A stretch of DNA of 64,000 nucleotides from Aequorivita aurantiaca (GTDB lineage Bacteria > Bacteroidota > Bacteroidia > Flavobacteriales > Flavobacteriaceae), in the NCBI RefSeq assembly GCF_030410135.1, contig NZ_JAUGQQ010000004.1:62001-126000 (forward strand), written 5' to 3'. Shown here in pieces: positions 17,823 through 27,799 of this stretch. Each line of letters opens with the position of its first letter. Positions within the stretch are counted from its first letter, which is position 1. The position numbers were made by a program, and so were the translations under genes. A model generated the notes under the pieces. It made no database searches. It saw only the letters and a list, made by a program, of their open reading frames with translations, and was not told the DNA's origin.

Positions 17823-18272
17823 TTATGAAAGTTTTGCCTTAACTACTGTAGAAATAGTTTTTCCATCTTTCTTTCCCGCCAATTTTGCACTTGCCAAGCC
17901 CATAACCTTACCCATATCTGCCATTGATGTGGCTCCAGTTTCTGCGATAATTTGTTCAACAATTTTTGCAACTTCCTCATGGCTGAGTTGCTGTGGCAAA
18001 AATTTCTCTATAATTGCCGCTTGGGCCAACTCTGGTTCAGCCAAATCTGGCCGATTTTGTTGATTGTAAATTGCAGCGCTATCCTTGCGTTGCTTCACTT
18101 GTTTTTGAAGAATTTTAACTTCTTCTTCTTCTGATAGTTCTGCCCTAGAACCTGTTTCTGTCTGAGCCAATAGCAGGGCAGATTTAATGGACCTCAATGC
18201 TTCCAAGGACTGTGTGTCCTTAGCTTTCATTGCCGTTTTCATTGCTTCCATTACTTTATCCTGCAGACTCAT
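17823..18272 (-). CDS. GatB/YqeY domain protein
   Basis: 149-residue stand-alone YqeY domain, the helical tail domain also found at the C-terminus of GatB in tRNA-dependent amidotransferase. Conserved features: EAMKTAMKAKDTQSLEALRSIKSAL, a coiled EEEEVKILQKQVKQRKDSA, ILEKFLP-like IIEKFLPQQLSHEEV and MADMGKVMGLASAKLAGKKDGKTIS. The biological role of free YqeY proteins is not established; tRNA binding is the usual guess. It is the last gene behind the dcw cluster, 149 bp after ftsZ, with a terminator between them. Confidence 0.92.
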   Translation of the reverse strand: MSLQDKVMEAMKTAMKAKDTQSLEALRSIKSALLLAQTETGSRAELSEEEEVKILQKQVKQRKDSAAIYNQQNRPDLAEPELAQAAIIEKFLPQQLSHEEVAKIVEQIIAETGATSMADMGKVMGLASAKLAGKKDGKTISTVVKAKLS

Positions 18273-18361
18273 TTTTTATTTTTATAGAGTGCGAAGATAC
18301 TTAATAAACAGCAAATGCAAAAAAGGAAATCTTATATTTCTATGCCCAAAATTAGTTCAAT

Positions 18362-18395
18362 AAAAAAGCCCGAACTCAATATTGAAATTCGGGCT
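18362..18395 (-). terminator. Terminator after ftsZ
   Basis: Stem AGCCCGAA (18367-18374) / TTCGGGCT (18388-18395), 13-nt loop. On the minus strand the hairpin is followed by a run of T's (six A's on the plus strand at 18362-18367). It lies 27 bp after the ftsZ stop and ends the dcw transcript. Confidence 0.85.
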
Positions 18396-18421
18396 CCAGC
18401 TTTAAGTGAAAAAAATATCAC

Positions 18422-20386
18422 TTAGTCCACGTTATCGTGCAAAAATGAATTGTTTCTTCTTAATTCAATTCCGTCTTCGTCAGTGTTTACCGATGTCCTG
18501 GAAATATTGGGCTCGCTTTTGGTTTGGTTTAGGTCAATCCCCATACGTTTGTATGCGGGTTGTTTTTCAATTTCATCAATGCGGGATGGACTGTTTTTAA
18601 ATTTATAATTAAACTCCTTCATCTTTCTTTTTCGCTCTTCCGTGCGTTCACTCAATATTTTGGATATTGGGGAGTTTAATGGGTCTTCATCTTCCTGGCT
18701 CTCTTTTTCGTTAGTTTCTGGGTCTGAAATGGTCCTCTTTTCAAAAACAATTTCCTCTTCGTCCACTTCTTCGGCAACTGCTTTGGAGGGTTTCGCACTA
18801 TTTAGCCGATTTTCCACTTCTTGATAATCGTCCAAACTATAGCGTTTTATACCATCACCAGAAACCTCTGTAACTGGAATAATTTCAATATGATCCTGAA
18901 CTTCTATTTCATCCAAATTAATGAAAACGGCATCTTCAGTATTATCCTTCTCTACACTCTTTTTTGCATTATTAATAGGAAGGTCAAACATTAAAATTTG
19001 ATCTTCATTATTTTCAACACTATTTTTCGGAACTACGGTTTCGTCTTTTTTCGGTGCCTCAAGAATTACGAATTGGTTAACATTCATATTGTTCACCGCC
19101 ACTTGATTGAACTCTTCTATGTCCTTGGCAACAACTTCCTCGTAAGAAACATTTATATTTTTCAGTAATTCCGAAGTTTTCACGTAACCTTCGAACGGCG
19201 GTTTTTGTTCAATTTCGGCGTCGTCAAAAAGGGTATGCTTTACAACTGTCGGTTCTGTTTTTTGTTGTGGCGCTATGAGCTGCGGAGGTAATTTAACTGA
19301 AGTGGCTGTTGCTTTTGGATTAAGCTCGTGTTCCGCCTTTTGTTCGTCTTCCAGAGTGTGGATTATCTTTTTTGTTTCAGTATTGACAATTTCATTTTGT
19401 TGTTCAACATTGAAACCAGTTGCAATTACTGTAATGGAAATGGAGCCTTCCAGACTTTCCTCTTCGCCAACACCCATTATAATATTTGCACTGTGCCCTG
19501 CCTCATCTTGAATATGGTCACTGATTTCCCCAATTTCGTCAATGGTGATTTCATCGGATCCAGAAACGATTAACAACAGTACGTTTTTTGCGCCTTTTAT
19601 TTTATTATCGTTTAGTAACGGGGAATCCAGCGCCTTACCTATGGCCTCCTTAGCCCGATTTGAACCAGATGCGGTGGCGCTTCCCATTATTGCCGTTCCG
19701 CTATTGGCAAGAACAGTTTTAGCATCGCGAAGATCTATGTTTTGGGTGTAGTGGTGCGTGATAACTTCGGCAATTCCACGAGCAGCGGTGGCCAAAACTT
19801 CATCGGCTTTTGAAAATCCGGCTTTAAAACCAAGATTTCCATAAACTTCACGCAGTTTGTTGTTATTGATTACCACCAAGGAATCCACATTTTGGCGTAA
19901 TTTTTCTACCCCGATTTGAGCTTGGTCGTTTCTGGTTTTTCCCTCAAACTGAAAAGGTATGGTAACAATCCCAACGGTAAGAATATCCATATCCTTTGCC
20001 ATTTTCGCGATTATAGGCGCGGCACCGGTTCCGGTTCCTCCGCCCATACCTGCTGTAATGAAAATCATTTTGGTGCTGGAGGTGAGCATACTACGTATTT
20101 CTTCCATACTTTCCACCGCGGACTGTTCGCCTACTTTTGGATTCGCGCCCGCGCCAAGCCCTTCCGTAAGGGAAACTCCCAATTGGATTTTTATGGGTAC
20201 GGGGCTATTTTCCAAAGCTTGCGAATCTGTATTACAAATTACAAAGTCAACTCCCTTTATGCCCTGGCTGAACATATGGTTAATGGCGTTACTTCCACCG
20301 CCGCCTACTCCAATCACTTTAATCACGTTGGATTGGTTCTTCGGCAGATCGAATGAAATGTTGTCGAATTCTGTTTTGCTGCTCAT
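18422..20386 (-). CDS. ftsZ: Cell division protein FtsZ with long C-terminal extension
   Basis: Tubulin-like GTPase that forms the Z ring. 654 residues, far longer than E. coli FtsZ (383) but usual for Flavobacteriia. The globular GTPase part covers ~1-325 with GGGGSNAI (28-35) and the tubulin signature GGGTGTG (115-121). About 300 residues of acidic, low-complexity linker follow. Near the end sits a conserved peptide PAYKRMGIDL, the likely FtsA contact, and the tail finishes LRRNNSFLHDNVD. Last gene of the dcw run, 77 bp after ftsA; own terminator. Confidence 0.97.
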   Translation of the reverse strand: MSSKTEFDNISFDLPKNQSNVIKVIGVGGGGSNAINHMFSQGIKGVDFVICNTDSQALENSPVPIKIQLGVSLTEGLGAGANPKVGEQSAVESMEEIRSMLTSSTKMIFITAGMGGGTGTGAAPIIAKMAKDMDILTVGIVTIPFQFEGKTRNDQAQIGVEKLRQNVDSLVVINNNKLREVYGNLGFKAGFSKADEVLATAARGIAEVITHHYTQNIDLRDAKTVLANSGTAIMGSATASGSNRAKEAIGKALDSPLLNDNKIKGAKNVLLLIVSGSDEITIDEIGEISDHIQDEAGHSANIIMGVGEEESLEGSISITVIATGFNVEQQNEIVNTETKKIIHTLEDEQKAEHELNPKATATSVKLPPQLIAPQQKTEPTVVKHTLFDDAEIEQKPPFEGYVKTSELLKNINVSYEEVVAKDIEEFNQVAVNNMNVNQFVILEAPKKDETVVPKNSVENNEDQILMFDLPINNAKKSVEKDNTEDAVFINLDEIEVQDHIEIIPVTEVSGDGIKRYSLDDYQEVENRLNSAKPSKAVAEEVDEEEIVFEKRTISDPETNEKESQEDEDPLNSPISKILSERTEERKRKMKEFNYKFKNSPSRIDEIEKQPAYKRMGIDLNQTKSEPNISRTSVNTDEDGIELRRNNSFLHDNVD

Positions 20387-20463
20387 AGTTCTATTTTTTT
20401 TGCAATTTTTTTATTTTCTTTTTTTTTCCGAATTCAAAGTTTTTAATCCTTGACATAAACTCC

Positions 20464-21825
20464 TTATTCCGCATTGTCCAGAAATTCTTTGAATTTCTCG
20501 GCCCATTTGTCAAAAAACCGTTTTGAGGTCTTCGTTTCCTTTTCGGGATTCTTTTTTTCCTTTTTTGCTATTTCTGTTTCAGAAGTGGTTTCAGCTGTGT
20601 CCGCTTTTTCATCTTGGGAAACTGCCGTATCATGCGGAAAGCGTTTCATCAATGAAGATTTTTCCTTGCTTTCCAGACTGTTCAACACCAATCCAACGGC
20701 GGTGGCATACATGGGGCTGGTTGTTTCGGCATCGCTGTCGCCGGCCAAATGCTCATTGGGATAACCAATTCGCGTATCCATTCCCGTAATATATTCCACC
20801 AACTGCTTTATATGCTGCAGTTGGGCACCACCTCCGGTAAGTACAATCCCGGCAATAAGTTTCTTTTTTTGGTCCTCGTGTCCATAATTTTTTATTTCCA
20901 TGTAGGCCTGCTCAATAATTTCGATTACGCGGGCGTGGATTATTTTGGAGAGGTTTTTTAAGCTGATTTCTTTTGGCTCCCTGCCTCTTAAACCGGGGAT
21001 GGAAACAATCTCATTGTCTTTGTTTTCTCCTGGCCAAGCGGAACCGAATTTTATTTTCAACAGTTCGGCCTGCTTTTCAATTATGGAACAACCTTCCTTT
21101 ATGTCTTCAGTAATAACGTTGCCACCAAATGGGATAACGGCCGTATGGCGAATAATTCCATCTTTAAAAATTGCCAAATCCGTTGTTCCGCCTCCAATGT
21201 CAATCAACGCAACTCCTGCCTCCTTTTCTTCCTGGCTTAATACCGCCTTCGCCGATGCCAATGGTTCCAACGTTATGGCGGAAAGTTCCAGTCCCGCACT
21301 TTTAATACATCTACCTACGTTTCTGATTGATGAAACCTGCCCTAGCACAACGTGGAAATTAGCTTCCAATCTGGCGCCGTACATCCCGATAGGTTCCTTT
21401 ACTTCAGCCTGCCCATCTACCTTAAAATCTTGAGGCAGCACGTGCAGTATTTCTTCACCGGGTAGCATTACCAATTTGTGGACCTGGTTGCACAGACGGT
21501 CAATATCTTCCTCGCCAATAACATCCTCACCGTTGGGACGGGTTATATAATCACTGTGCTGAAGACTTCTAATGTGCTGCCCGGCAATGCCCACAACCAC
21601 TTCCTTTATTTTCAATCCGGATGAAGTTTCGGCATCCTGCACGGCTTGTTGGATGGATTGAATGGTTTGGGTAATGTTGTTCACAACGCCTCGGTGCACG
21701 CCAAGGCTTTTCGCTTTCCCAATTCCCAACACTTCCATTTTGCCATAATCATTTTTCCTACCAATCATTGCAACTATTTTGGTAGTTCCAATATCCAATC
21801 CTACGGCAATATTATCTTTTTCCAT
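20464..21825 (-). CDS. ftsA: Cell division protein FtsA
   Basis: Actin-like membrane tether of the Z ring, 453 residues from ATG 21825 (MEKDNIAVGLDIGTTK). A TTG seven codons upstream is in frame but overlaps ftsQ. Actin-fold signatures: phosphate-1 GLDIGTTKIVAMIG (~9-22), phosphate-2 VALIDIGGGTTDLAIF and adenosine motif IVLTGGGAQL. The C-terminal part has a charged, Lys/Glu-rich linker (KADTAETTSETEIAKKEKKNPEK) and a terminal helix, RFFDKWAEKFKEFLDN, fit to be the membrane-binding amphipathic helix. Starts 4 bp after the ftsQ stop. Confidence 0.97.
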   Translation of the reverse strand: MEKDNIAVGLDIGTTKIVAMIGRKNDYGKMEVLGIGKAKSLGVHRGVVNNITQTIQSIQQAVQDAETSSGLKIKEVVVGIAGQHIRSLQHSDYITRPNGEDVIGEEDIDRLCNQVHKLVMLPGEEILHVLPQDFKVDGQAEVKEPIGMYGARLEANFHVVLGQVSSIRNVGRCIKSAGLELSAITLEPLASAKAVLSQEEKEAGVALIDIGGGTTDLAIFKDGIIRHTAVIPFGGNVITEDIKEGCSIIEKQAELLKIKFGSAWPGENKDNEIVSIPGLRGREPKEISLKNLSKIIHARVIEIIEQAYMEIKNYGHEDQKKKLIAGIVLTGGGAQLQHIKQLVEYITGMDTRIGYPNEHLAGDSDAETTSPMYATAVGLVLNSLESKEKSSLMKRFPHDTAVSQDEKADTAETTSETEIAKKEKKNPEKETKTSKRFFDKWAEKFKEFLDNAE

Positions 21826-21829
21826 GGTC

Positions 21830-22546
21830 TTACTTTTTTGTGGCAATTACCTGATTTTCAAATTTCAGGTTTACCTTGTTGTACGCGTACAACGTACTAT
21901 CCTGTTTTGTCTTTTTATAGAATGCTTTAAAGTTTTGAAACTTTTTATCGATGTTTTCTGGTTGCCCGAAAAGCACTTGAAAATCCATCGTGCGTAGTTC
22001 CAATGCTATGTTGCCATCAGCTTTTCGGTGCAAACCAATCACGCTGCTTTTCATAAATTCATCCTCTTCAATTTTGAGCAACAGCGAGGTTACTTCCTTA
22101 AAATTATTTTTTGAAACTCCTGTAATTATTGGCACCCTTGCGGAGTATACATCAGAAAGTGGCATTTTTTTACCATCCGCATCCAAATAATAATCCGGTG
22201 TTGCGGAGACCCGACCTACTGGTTTTCTTTGTTCAATTTTAGCGCCAAGTGCGCCATCTATCGATACATAAACCTGAGCGCCACGAACCATAGGATTTTC
22301 AAGCAATCTTTGCTCCATCTTCTTCAAAACTAAAGTTTCTTTACCTATGCTCGTAACATCGTCATGTTTTTGTATCAACAATTTATTAACTGTATTATAG
22401 GTGATAAAAGGGCTATTTTCATCTAAAAACTCTACGTTTAGTTTGGTGATCTTTCTGGCATCATTTCGTTTTTTGGTAAAGCTGAAAAGAAAGGCCAAGA
22501 GTCCGATAAGGAGTATAAATTTCATTATGTCAATACTACGTCTCAT
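21830..22546 (-). CDS. ftsQ: Cell division protein FtsQ/DivIB
   Basis: Bitopic divisome protein, 238 residues: a short cytoplasmic N-terminus, one membrane helix (FILLIGLLAFLFSF, ~10-23), then a POTRA-like periplasmic domain. The block LEQRLLENPMVRGAQVYVSIDGALGAKIEQRKPVGRV (here starting KKMEQRLL) is characteristic of the family. It overlaps the murC stop by 11 bp and lies 4 bp before ftsA, so all three are co-translated from the dcw message. Confidence 0.9.
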   Translation of the reverse strand: MRRSIDIMKFILLIGLLAFLFSFTKKRNDARKITKLNVEFLDENSPFITYNTVNKLLIQKHDDVTSIGKETLVLKKMEQRLLENPMVRGAQVYVSIDGALGAKIEQRKPVGRVSATPDYYLDADGKKMPLSDVYSARVPIITGVSKNNFKEVTSLLLKIEEDEFMKSSVIGLHRKADGNIALELRTMDFQVLFGQPENIDKKFQNFKAFYKKTKQDSTLYAYNKVNLKFENQVIATKK

Positions 22547-23891
22547 GTCTCAACTTTTCGGTTAATTTTTGTACTTCGGCCCCAATATCGCCAGCACCAA
22601 CCAGCAACTTTATCCTGCATTTGGATTGTAATAAAATTTCTGGCAAGGCAGATTTAAACACCACTCTTTTATGTTCTACGTTTATCTGTTTTAAAAGCCA
22701 TTCGGAAGTAATTCCAGCCATTGGCTCCTCCCTTGCCGGGTAAATATCCAACAGGACCACTTCGTCAAATTGGGAAAGACTTTTTGCAAAACCTTCAGCA
22801 AAATCGCGCGTTCTGCTAAAAAGATGGGGTTGAAAAACAATCTGTTTACGATCTTCCGGATACATTTCATCCACCGCCTGGAACAGCGCGTCAAGTTCTG
22901 TAGGATGGTGCGCATAATCATCTATCAGAACAAGTTCCTCGGTTTTAATTTTGTATGAAAACCTTCTTTTAACACCTTTAAAGGAAGCCAATGCTTTGGG
23001 CAGGCAATCGGTTGGGGAGCCTGCTAGAATTGCCATGCCCAGAGCCATAATGGCATTCGTAAGATTGTGGTGTCCCGGAAGTTTGAAGGTGAAATTTTCC
23101 AAAACTCCGTTCGGCGTTTTTAAGTTGAAATAATATATACCATCCTCAATTTTTACTTGCTGCGCTTCATAATTCGCCGTTTCATCAATGGCCACGGTCA
23201 TTCCATCCAAAGGCAGATTCTTTTTTATAAGAATGTGATCATCCTTTTCAACCAATTGCGCGAAAGTTCTGAAAGCGGCCTCAATTTCAGAAGCATCCCC
23301 GTAAATATCCAGATGGTCAGCATCCATCGACGTAATGCAGGAAATGTCGGGACGAAGCTGAAGGAAGGAGCGGTCAAATTCATCTGCTTCAACAACGGTT
23401 ATTTTATTGCCTCTGTAAATAAAATTTGAGTTATAATTTTCTGCGATTCCACCTAAAAAGGCAGTAACGGGCATCTTGCATTCTGCCAACAAATGCCCTA
23501 AAATTGCGGAAGTCGTAGTTTTTCCATGTGTTCCGGCAACGGCAAGGCAAAGGGTATTTTTTGAAACTTCACCCAAAAGTTGTGCGCGCTTCAAAATTTT
23601 AAAATTTTCAGAGATAAAGAAATTGAATATTTTGTTGCCCTGCGGAATGGCTGGCGTATAAACGATCAAAACAGTTTCCTTTGCTAAAATTTCTTCCGGA
23701 ATTTCAGAAACTGCATCCACAAATGTTACCGGAATTCCTTCGGAAATTAAATCATCGGTCAAATCCGTGGGCGTTTTATCGTACCCAAAAACAGCCTTCC
23801 CCTGCATCTTGAAATACCGCGCGAGCGCACTCATTCCGATGCCACCGATGCCGACGAAATAGTAGGTTTGTATGTTTTTGAGTTCGATCAT
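22536..23891 (-). CDS. murC: UDP-N-acetylmuramate--L-alanine ligase
   Basis: ATP-dependent ligase adding L-Ala to UDP-MurNAc, 451 residues. N-terminal Rossmann motif FVGIGGIGMSALARYF (~12-27), central ATP-binding loop AGTHGKTTTSAILGHLL, the conserved DEFDRSF, then the C-terminal Mur ligase domain with DDYAHHPTE and VFQPHLFSRTRDF. Full length. An 84-bp AT-rich spacer with AGTTTAAA-like repeats separates it from murG, and it overlaps ftsQ by 11 bp. Confidence 0.97.
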   Translation of the reverse strand: MIELKNIQTYYFVGIGGIGMSALARYFKMQGKAVFGYDKTPTDLTDDLISEGIPVTFVDAVSEIPEEILAKETVLIVYTPAIPQGNKIFNFFISENFKILKRAQLLGEVSKNTLCLAVAGTHGKTTTSAILGHLLAECKMPVTAFLGGIAENYNSNFIYRGNKITVVEADEFDRSFLQLRPDISCITSMDADHLDIYGDASEIEAAFRTFAQLVEKDDHILIKKNLPLDGMTVAIDETANYEAQQVKIEDGIYYFNLKTPNGVLENFTFKLPGHHNLTNAIMALGMAILAGSPTDCLPKALASFKGVKRRFSYKIKTEELVLIDDYAHHPTELDALFQAVDEMYPEDRKQIVFQPHLFSRTRDFAEGFAKSLSQFDEVVLLDIYPAREEPMAGITSEWLLKQINVEHKRVVFKSALPEILLQSKCRIKLLVGAGDIGAEVQKLTEKLRHET

Positions 23892-23975
23892 TTTAAGTTT
23901 AAATATTTAGAAGTTTAAATGGTTAAAAGTCGGTGCGATTGAAAAAGCACTAAAACTTTTAAACTCATAAACTCT

Positions 23976-25070
23976 TCAACTCATTTCGAGTAATTTTTCT
24001 ATTTCTTCAACTATATCTTTCGTGGCATTTGGTTTTGCCAGTTTTTTTATGTTTTCCGAAAGGGTTTTTTGTTTTTCTTCGGAAGAAATTAGTGCCAAAA
24101 ATTCCTTTTCAAACTTGCTTTCCAATTCCGTTTCGCGAATTAAGAGTGCTGCATTTTTATCAGAAATAGCCATTGCATTTTTAGTTTGATGGTCTTCCGC
24201 AACATTTGGTGATGGAATGAAAATTACCGGTTTTCCCACCAAACATAACTCTGAAACCGAAAGGGCACCCGCGCGTGAAATGATAAAATCGGCTGCGGCA
24301 TATGCCAAATCCATTCGGTTTAAAAATGTGTGCACCTGCACACTTTGGTTTCCGGAATTTTTATAGGTTTCTTCGTAATATTTCCCGCACTGCCAAATCA
24401 CTTGCAAATTATTTGCCTCGAAAAATTGTAATGATTTTTCAATCAATTGGTTTATTCTTTTAGCGCCCAAACTTCCGCCCAAAACCAATAGCGTTTTTTT
24501 GTCATTTTCTAATTTAAAAAATTGGATTGCTTCAGCTCTTTTTGATGAAATGTCCAGCAAATCCTGCCGTACTGGGTTGCCAGTTAGTTTTATTTTTTGT
24601 GGGGGAAAGAACTTTTCCATTCCTTCATATGCCACACAAATTCTTTGAACTTGTCCGCTAAGCCATTTGTTTGTAATTCCGGCGTGGCTGTTTTGTTCCT
24701 GAATCAAACAGGGAATTTTTCTTATGGAAGCCATTTTCAGCAACGGGGCGCTAGCATAACCTCCAGTTCCAATGGCTGCATCAGGTTTAAATTTTTTCAG
24801 AATTTTGCCCGATTTTATCAAACTTGAAATCAATTTCAGCGGAAATGCCAAGTTTTGTAACGAAAGATTTCGTTGAAAACCGGAGATCCACAATCCTTTA
24901 ATTTTATATCCGGCCTGCGGCACCTTTTCCATTTCCATTCTGTCCTTTGCGCCCACAAACAAAAATTCAGCATCGGGGAAACGACCTTTTAACTCGTTCG
25001 CAATGGCAACCGCCGGGTAAATATGACCGCCGGTTCCTCCTCCGCTAATGATGAATTTTTTTGGTTTCAA
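23976..25070 (-). CDS. murG: Lipid II synthase MurG (UDP-GlcNAc transferase)
   Basis: GT28 glycosyltransferase making lipid II on the inner face of the membrane, 364 residues. The N-terminal G loop is [16 protein letters not shown] (~9-24); later ones are [12 protein letters not shown], then [36 protein letters not shown], the UDP-GlcNAc binding region. It lies 43 bp after ftsW in the dcw cluster. Complete and ordinary. Confidence 0.97.
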   Translation of the reverse strand: MKPKKFIISGGGTGGHIYPAVAIANELKGRFPDAEFLFVGAKDRMEMEKVPQAGYKIKGLWISGFQRNLSLQNLAFPLKLISSLIKSGKILKKFKPDAAIGTGGYASAPLLKMASIRKIPCLIQEQNSHAGITNKWLSGQVQRICVAYEGMEKFFPPQKIKLTGNPVRQDLLDISSKRAEAIQFFKLENDKKTLLVLGGSLGAKRINQLIEKSLQFFEANNLQVIWQCGKYYEETYKNSGNQSVQVHTFLNRMDLAYAAADFIISRAGALSVSELCLVGKPVIFIPSPNVAEDHQTKNAMAISDKNAALLIRETELESKFEKEFLALISSEEKQKTLSENIKKLAKPNATKDIVEEIEKLLEMS

Positions 25071-25113
25071 CAGATTATTATTGTTTCATTTTTGAAATTC
25101 TTGTTTCCTGTTT

Positions 25114-26304
25114 TTAAATAGCTTCGCTTAAAATGTCCAAGGGATTTTCTTCTTTTTCTTCCTTCGCGACCACTTCCCGTTTTGCACTTACACTTAAAAT
25201 CATTCCCAAGGCCAAACACGTCATCCAAATGGAGGTTCCGCCACTGCTTATTAATGGTAAATTTTGCCCGGTAACTGGGAACAATTCCACCGCAACCGCC
25301 ATGTTTATCATAGCTCTAAAAACGATGGGCAAACCCACGCCAATGACGAGCAGTTTTCCGAAAACTGAGGTAGATTTATGTGCAACTACAACAATTCTGA
25401 AAAGCAAAAACAGATATAATACCATTAGAAACATACCGCCCAAAAGGCCCCATTCCTCAACGATAATGGCATAAATAAAATCTGAAGAGGACTGTGGCAA
25501 AAAGTTTTTCTGCACGCTTTTGCCTGGGCCCAACCCCGTTATGCCACCGGAGGCGATTGCTATTTTGGCCTTTTCAATTTGGTAGTCGGCTTCGGTATCT
25601 TTATTATCGCTGAAATTTTCAACCCGACTTATCCACGTATCCACACGGTTCGGGAAAACCCCGGGAAATGCCTTTGCGGAAATCACAAAAAACGTGAGAA
25701 AAACTAAACCCGCACCAAGTATGATAGCCAAGTAACGCAACGGATACCCGCCAATAAAAACAAGGATAACAATCATTACGAAAAAGATTGCGGTGGTTGA
25801 AAAATTCGCGGGAAGAATTAATGCCAAAACAATGAAAACTGGGGTCCAAAGGGGCAGGATGGTTTCCTTAAAAGTTACGGTTTTGTCCTTTATGCGAGAA
25901 AGATACCGGGCCACATATGTCATTAAAACAACGCCCGCCAAGGTTGACGTCTGAAATGTTACGCCCACAAAAGGAACGCGTATCCACCTACTTGCGTTTG
26001 CCCCGTCAATGGTGGTTCCTTCAGCCATTGTGATTATTAATAGTAGAATAATTACGGGAACGGCAATAATGGAAAGGCCTCGGAAATAATTATATGGAAT
26101 TTTATGTACGCCATACAAAATGGCGATTCCCAATACCAAATGTGCAAAATGCCTTAACAGGTATGGAAGCGTGCTACCATCGCCATACAGATAGGCCAAA
26201 TTACTGCTGGCGCTGTAAACCGGCAAAAAGGAGAAAAGCGCCAAAAGGCCTGCTATTCCCCATATTGCCCTATCGCCCTGTAAGTATTGGAAAATGTTTC
26301 GCAC
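25114..26304 (-). CDS. ftsW: SEDS glycosyltransferase FtsW
   Basis: Polytopic SEDS-family peptidoglycan polymerase of the septum, 396 residues with about ten membrane helices. Family features: GANASRWIRVPFVGVTFQTSTLAG, GGYPLRYLAIILGAG, the loop SGGITGLGPGKSVQKNFLPQSSSDFIYAIIVEEWGLLGG and GQNLPLISSGGTSIWMTCLALGMIL near the end. It pairs with the ftsI transpeptidase encoded in the same cluster. 41 bp after murD, 43 bp before murG. Confidence 0.95.
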   Translation of the reverse strand: MRNIFQYLQGDRAIWGIAGLLALFSFLPVYSASSNLAYLYGDGSTLPYLLRHFAHLVLGIAILYGVHKIPYNYFRGLSIIAVPVIILLLIITMAEGTTIDGANASRWIRVPFVGVTFQTSTLAGVVLMTYVARYLSRIKDKTVTFKETILPLWTPVFIVLALILPANFSTTAIFFVMIVILVFIGGYPLRYLAIILGAGLVFLTFFVISAKAFPGVFPNRVDTWISRVENFSDNKDTEADYQIEKAKIAIASGGITGLGPGKSVQKNFLPQSSSDFIYAIIVEEWGLLGGMFLMVLYLFLLFRIVVVAHKSTSVFGKLLVIGVGLPIVFRAMINMAVAVELFPVTGQNLPLISSGGTSIWMTCLALGMILSVSAKREVVAKEEKEENPLDILSEAI

Positions 26305-26345
26305 TTTTATTTATTGTTTATTGATTATTACTTCAATTTCAAGAA

Positions 26346-27683
26346 TTATAGGTTCCTTACCGCTTCCTTAAACTGTCGGCCTCGGTCTTCGTAATTTTCG
26401 AACAAATCGAAGCTGGCGCAGGCCGGAGAAAGAAGTACGGTATTATTTCTTTCAGCTAATTTGTAGGCAATCTGCACCGCTTGCGCCATGGAATCCGTTT
26501 CAAAAATTGTATCGACAATATTTCCAAAGGCATTAATGATTTTTTGATTGTCGACGCCCAAGCATATAATTGCCTTCACTTTTTCATTTACCAGCGGCAA
26601 AAGTTCACTGTAATCGTTGCCTTTGTCCACGCCACCCACAATCCAAACCGTTGGGTTTTCCATACTATCCAATGCATAAAATGTTGCATTTACGTTCGTA
26701 GCCTTGCTGTCGTTTATATACATCACATTGTTGATTTTCAAAACTTTTTCAAGACGGTGTTCAACCCCTTGAAATCCTTCCAGACTTTCACGAATGGTTT
26801 GTTTTCTAATTCTCAATAATGTGGCTACGGTTGATGCGGCCATAGCATTTTTAACATTGTGTTCCCCCTGTATTCCTAATGTTGCGATTGGCATAGTAAA
26901 TTCTGTGTTATTTATTTTTATTATTATTTCGTTGTTTTTTTTAAATGCCCCTTGATTCAATTCTTTTTTAACTGAAAAAGGCAGCGGCTGCGATTTTATT
27001 TGGTTCTGCGAAAGCCATTTTATAATTTCCACATCGTCTGCGTCATAAATGAAATAGTCCTGCGACGTTTGGTTCATTACGATCCTGAATTTTGAAGCGA
27101 TATAATTTTCATATTTATAATCATATCTATCCAAATGGTCCGGACTTAAATTGGTCAAGACCGCGATGTGGGGCGTAAAGGTTTCAATTCCGTCAAGCTG
27201 AAAACTGCTGAGCTCAAGCACAAAATTTTCATACTTTTCCTCGGCAACCTGTTCCGCAAAACTCTTCCCGATGTTACCGCCCAATGCCACATTCAGTCCG
27301 CCGTTTTTCAATAATTCGTATGTCAAACTTGCGGTTGTGGTTTTTCCGTTACTGCCGGTAATTCCCACGGTTGTTGCTTTCGTAAATTTTGAAGCGAATT
27401 CTATTTCAGAAATTATCTTCACTCCTTTTTCAATCAATTTTTTAATGATCGGCGCCGTATCAGGAATTCCCGGACTTTTCATCACCAAATCCGCAGCAAG
27501 GATTTTTTCTTCGGAATGGCCTTCATCTTCCCATTCAATCCCATTATTTATAAGAACTTGTTTGTATTTCTCCTTTATTTTTCCGAAGTCTGAAACAAAT
27601 ACTTCGAAACCTTTTTTCGTTCCCAAAAGGGCAGTTCCCACTCCGCTTTCACCACCTCCCAGAATTACGATATTCTGCTTCAT
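26346..27683 (-). CDS. murD: UDP-N-acetylmuramoyl-L-alanine--D-glutamate ligase
   Basis: Adds D-Glu to UDP-MurNAc-L-Ala. 445 residues from ATG 27683 (MKQNIVILGGGESG); the open frame goes 15 codons further up but without family similarity. Rossmann-like ILGGGESGVGTALL (~6-19), ATP loop GITGSNGKTTTASLTYELL, LSPDHLDRY and C-terminal NDSKATNVNATFYALDS, LSPACASFDLFENYEDRGRQFKEAV. Complete. 116 bp after mraY, a spacer holding short heptamer-type repeats. Confidence 0.97.
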   Translation of the reverse strand: MKQNIVILGGGESGVGTALLGTKKGFEVFVSDFGKIKEKYKQVLINNGIEWEDEGHSEEKILAADLVMKSPGIPDTAPIIKKLIEKGVKIISEIEFASKFTKATTVGITGSNGKTTTASLTYELLKNGGLNVALGGNIGKSFAEQVAEEKYENFVLELSSFQLDGIETFTPHIAVLTNLSPDHLDRYDYKYENYIASKFRIVMNQTSQDYFIYDADDVEIIKWLSQNQIKSQPLPFSVKKELNQGAFKKNNEIIIKINNTEFTMPIATLGIQGEHNVKNAMAASTVATLLRIRKQTIRESLEGFQGVEHRLEKVLKINNVMYINDSKATNVNATFYALDSMENPTVWIVGGVDKGNDYSELLPLVNEKVKAIICLGVDNQKIINAFGNIVDTIFETDSMAQAVQIAYKLAERNNTVLLSPACASFDLFENYEDRGRQFKEAVRNL

Positions 27684-27745
27684 AATGCGTACAGATAATT
27701 TTCTTCTTCCGATGACGCTAGGGCGCAAAGTGTTTTCATATCTGC

Positions 27746-27785
27746 ATAAACTTCTAAACTCATCACTAAACTTTTAAACTTATTG
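27746..27785. repeat. Short AAACTTN-type repeat cluster in the mraY-murD spacer
   Basis: Several near-copies of AAACTT and its extension TAAACT at about 7-8 bp spacing (ATAAACTTCTAAACTC, then CTAAACTTTTAAACTT). A very similar cluster lies in the murG-murC spacer at about 23885-23975 (ACTAAAACTTTTAAACTC). Only visual comparison supports this. Confidence 0.4.
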
Positions 27786-27799
27786 ACCCACCGATTTCC

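Noticed and set aside
19916-20453. Two long plus-strand frames opposite the FtsZ GTPase domain
   Set aside because: They mirror highly conserved ftsZ codons, have no family similarity by eye and no promoter or spacing typical of genes.
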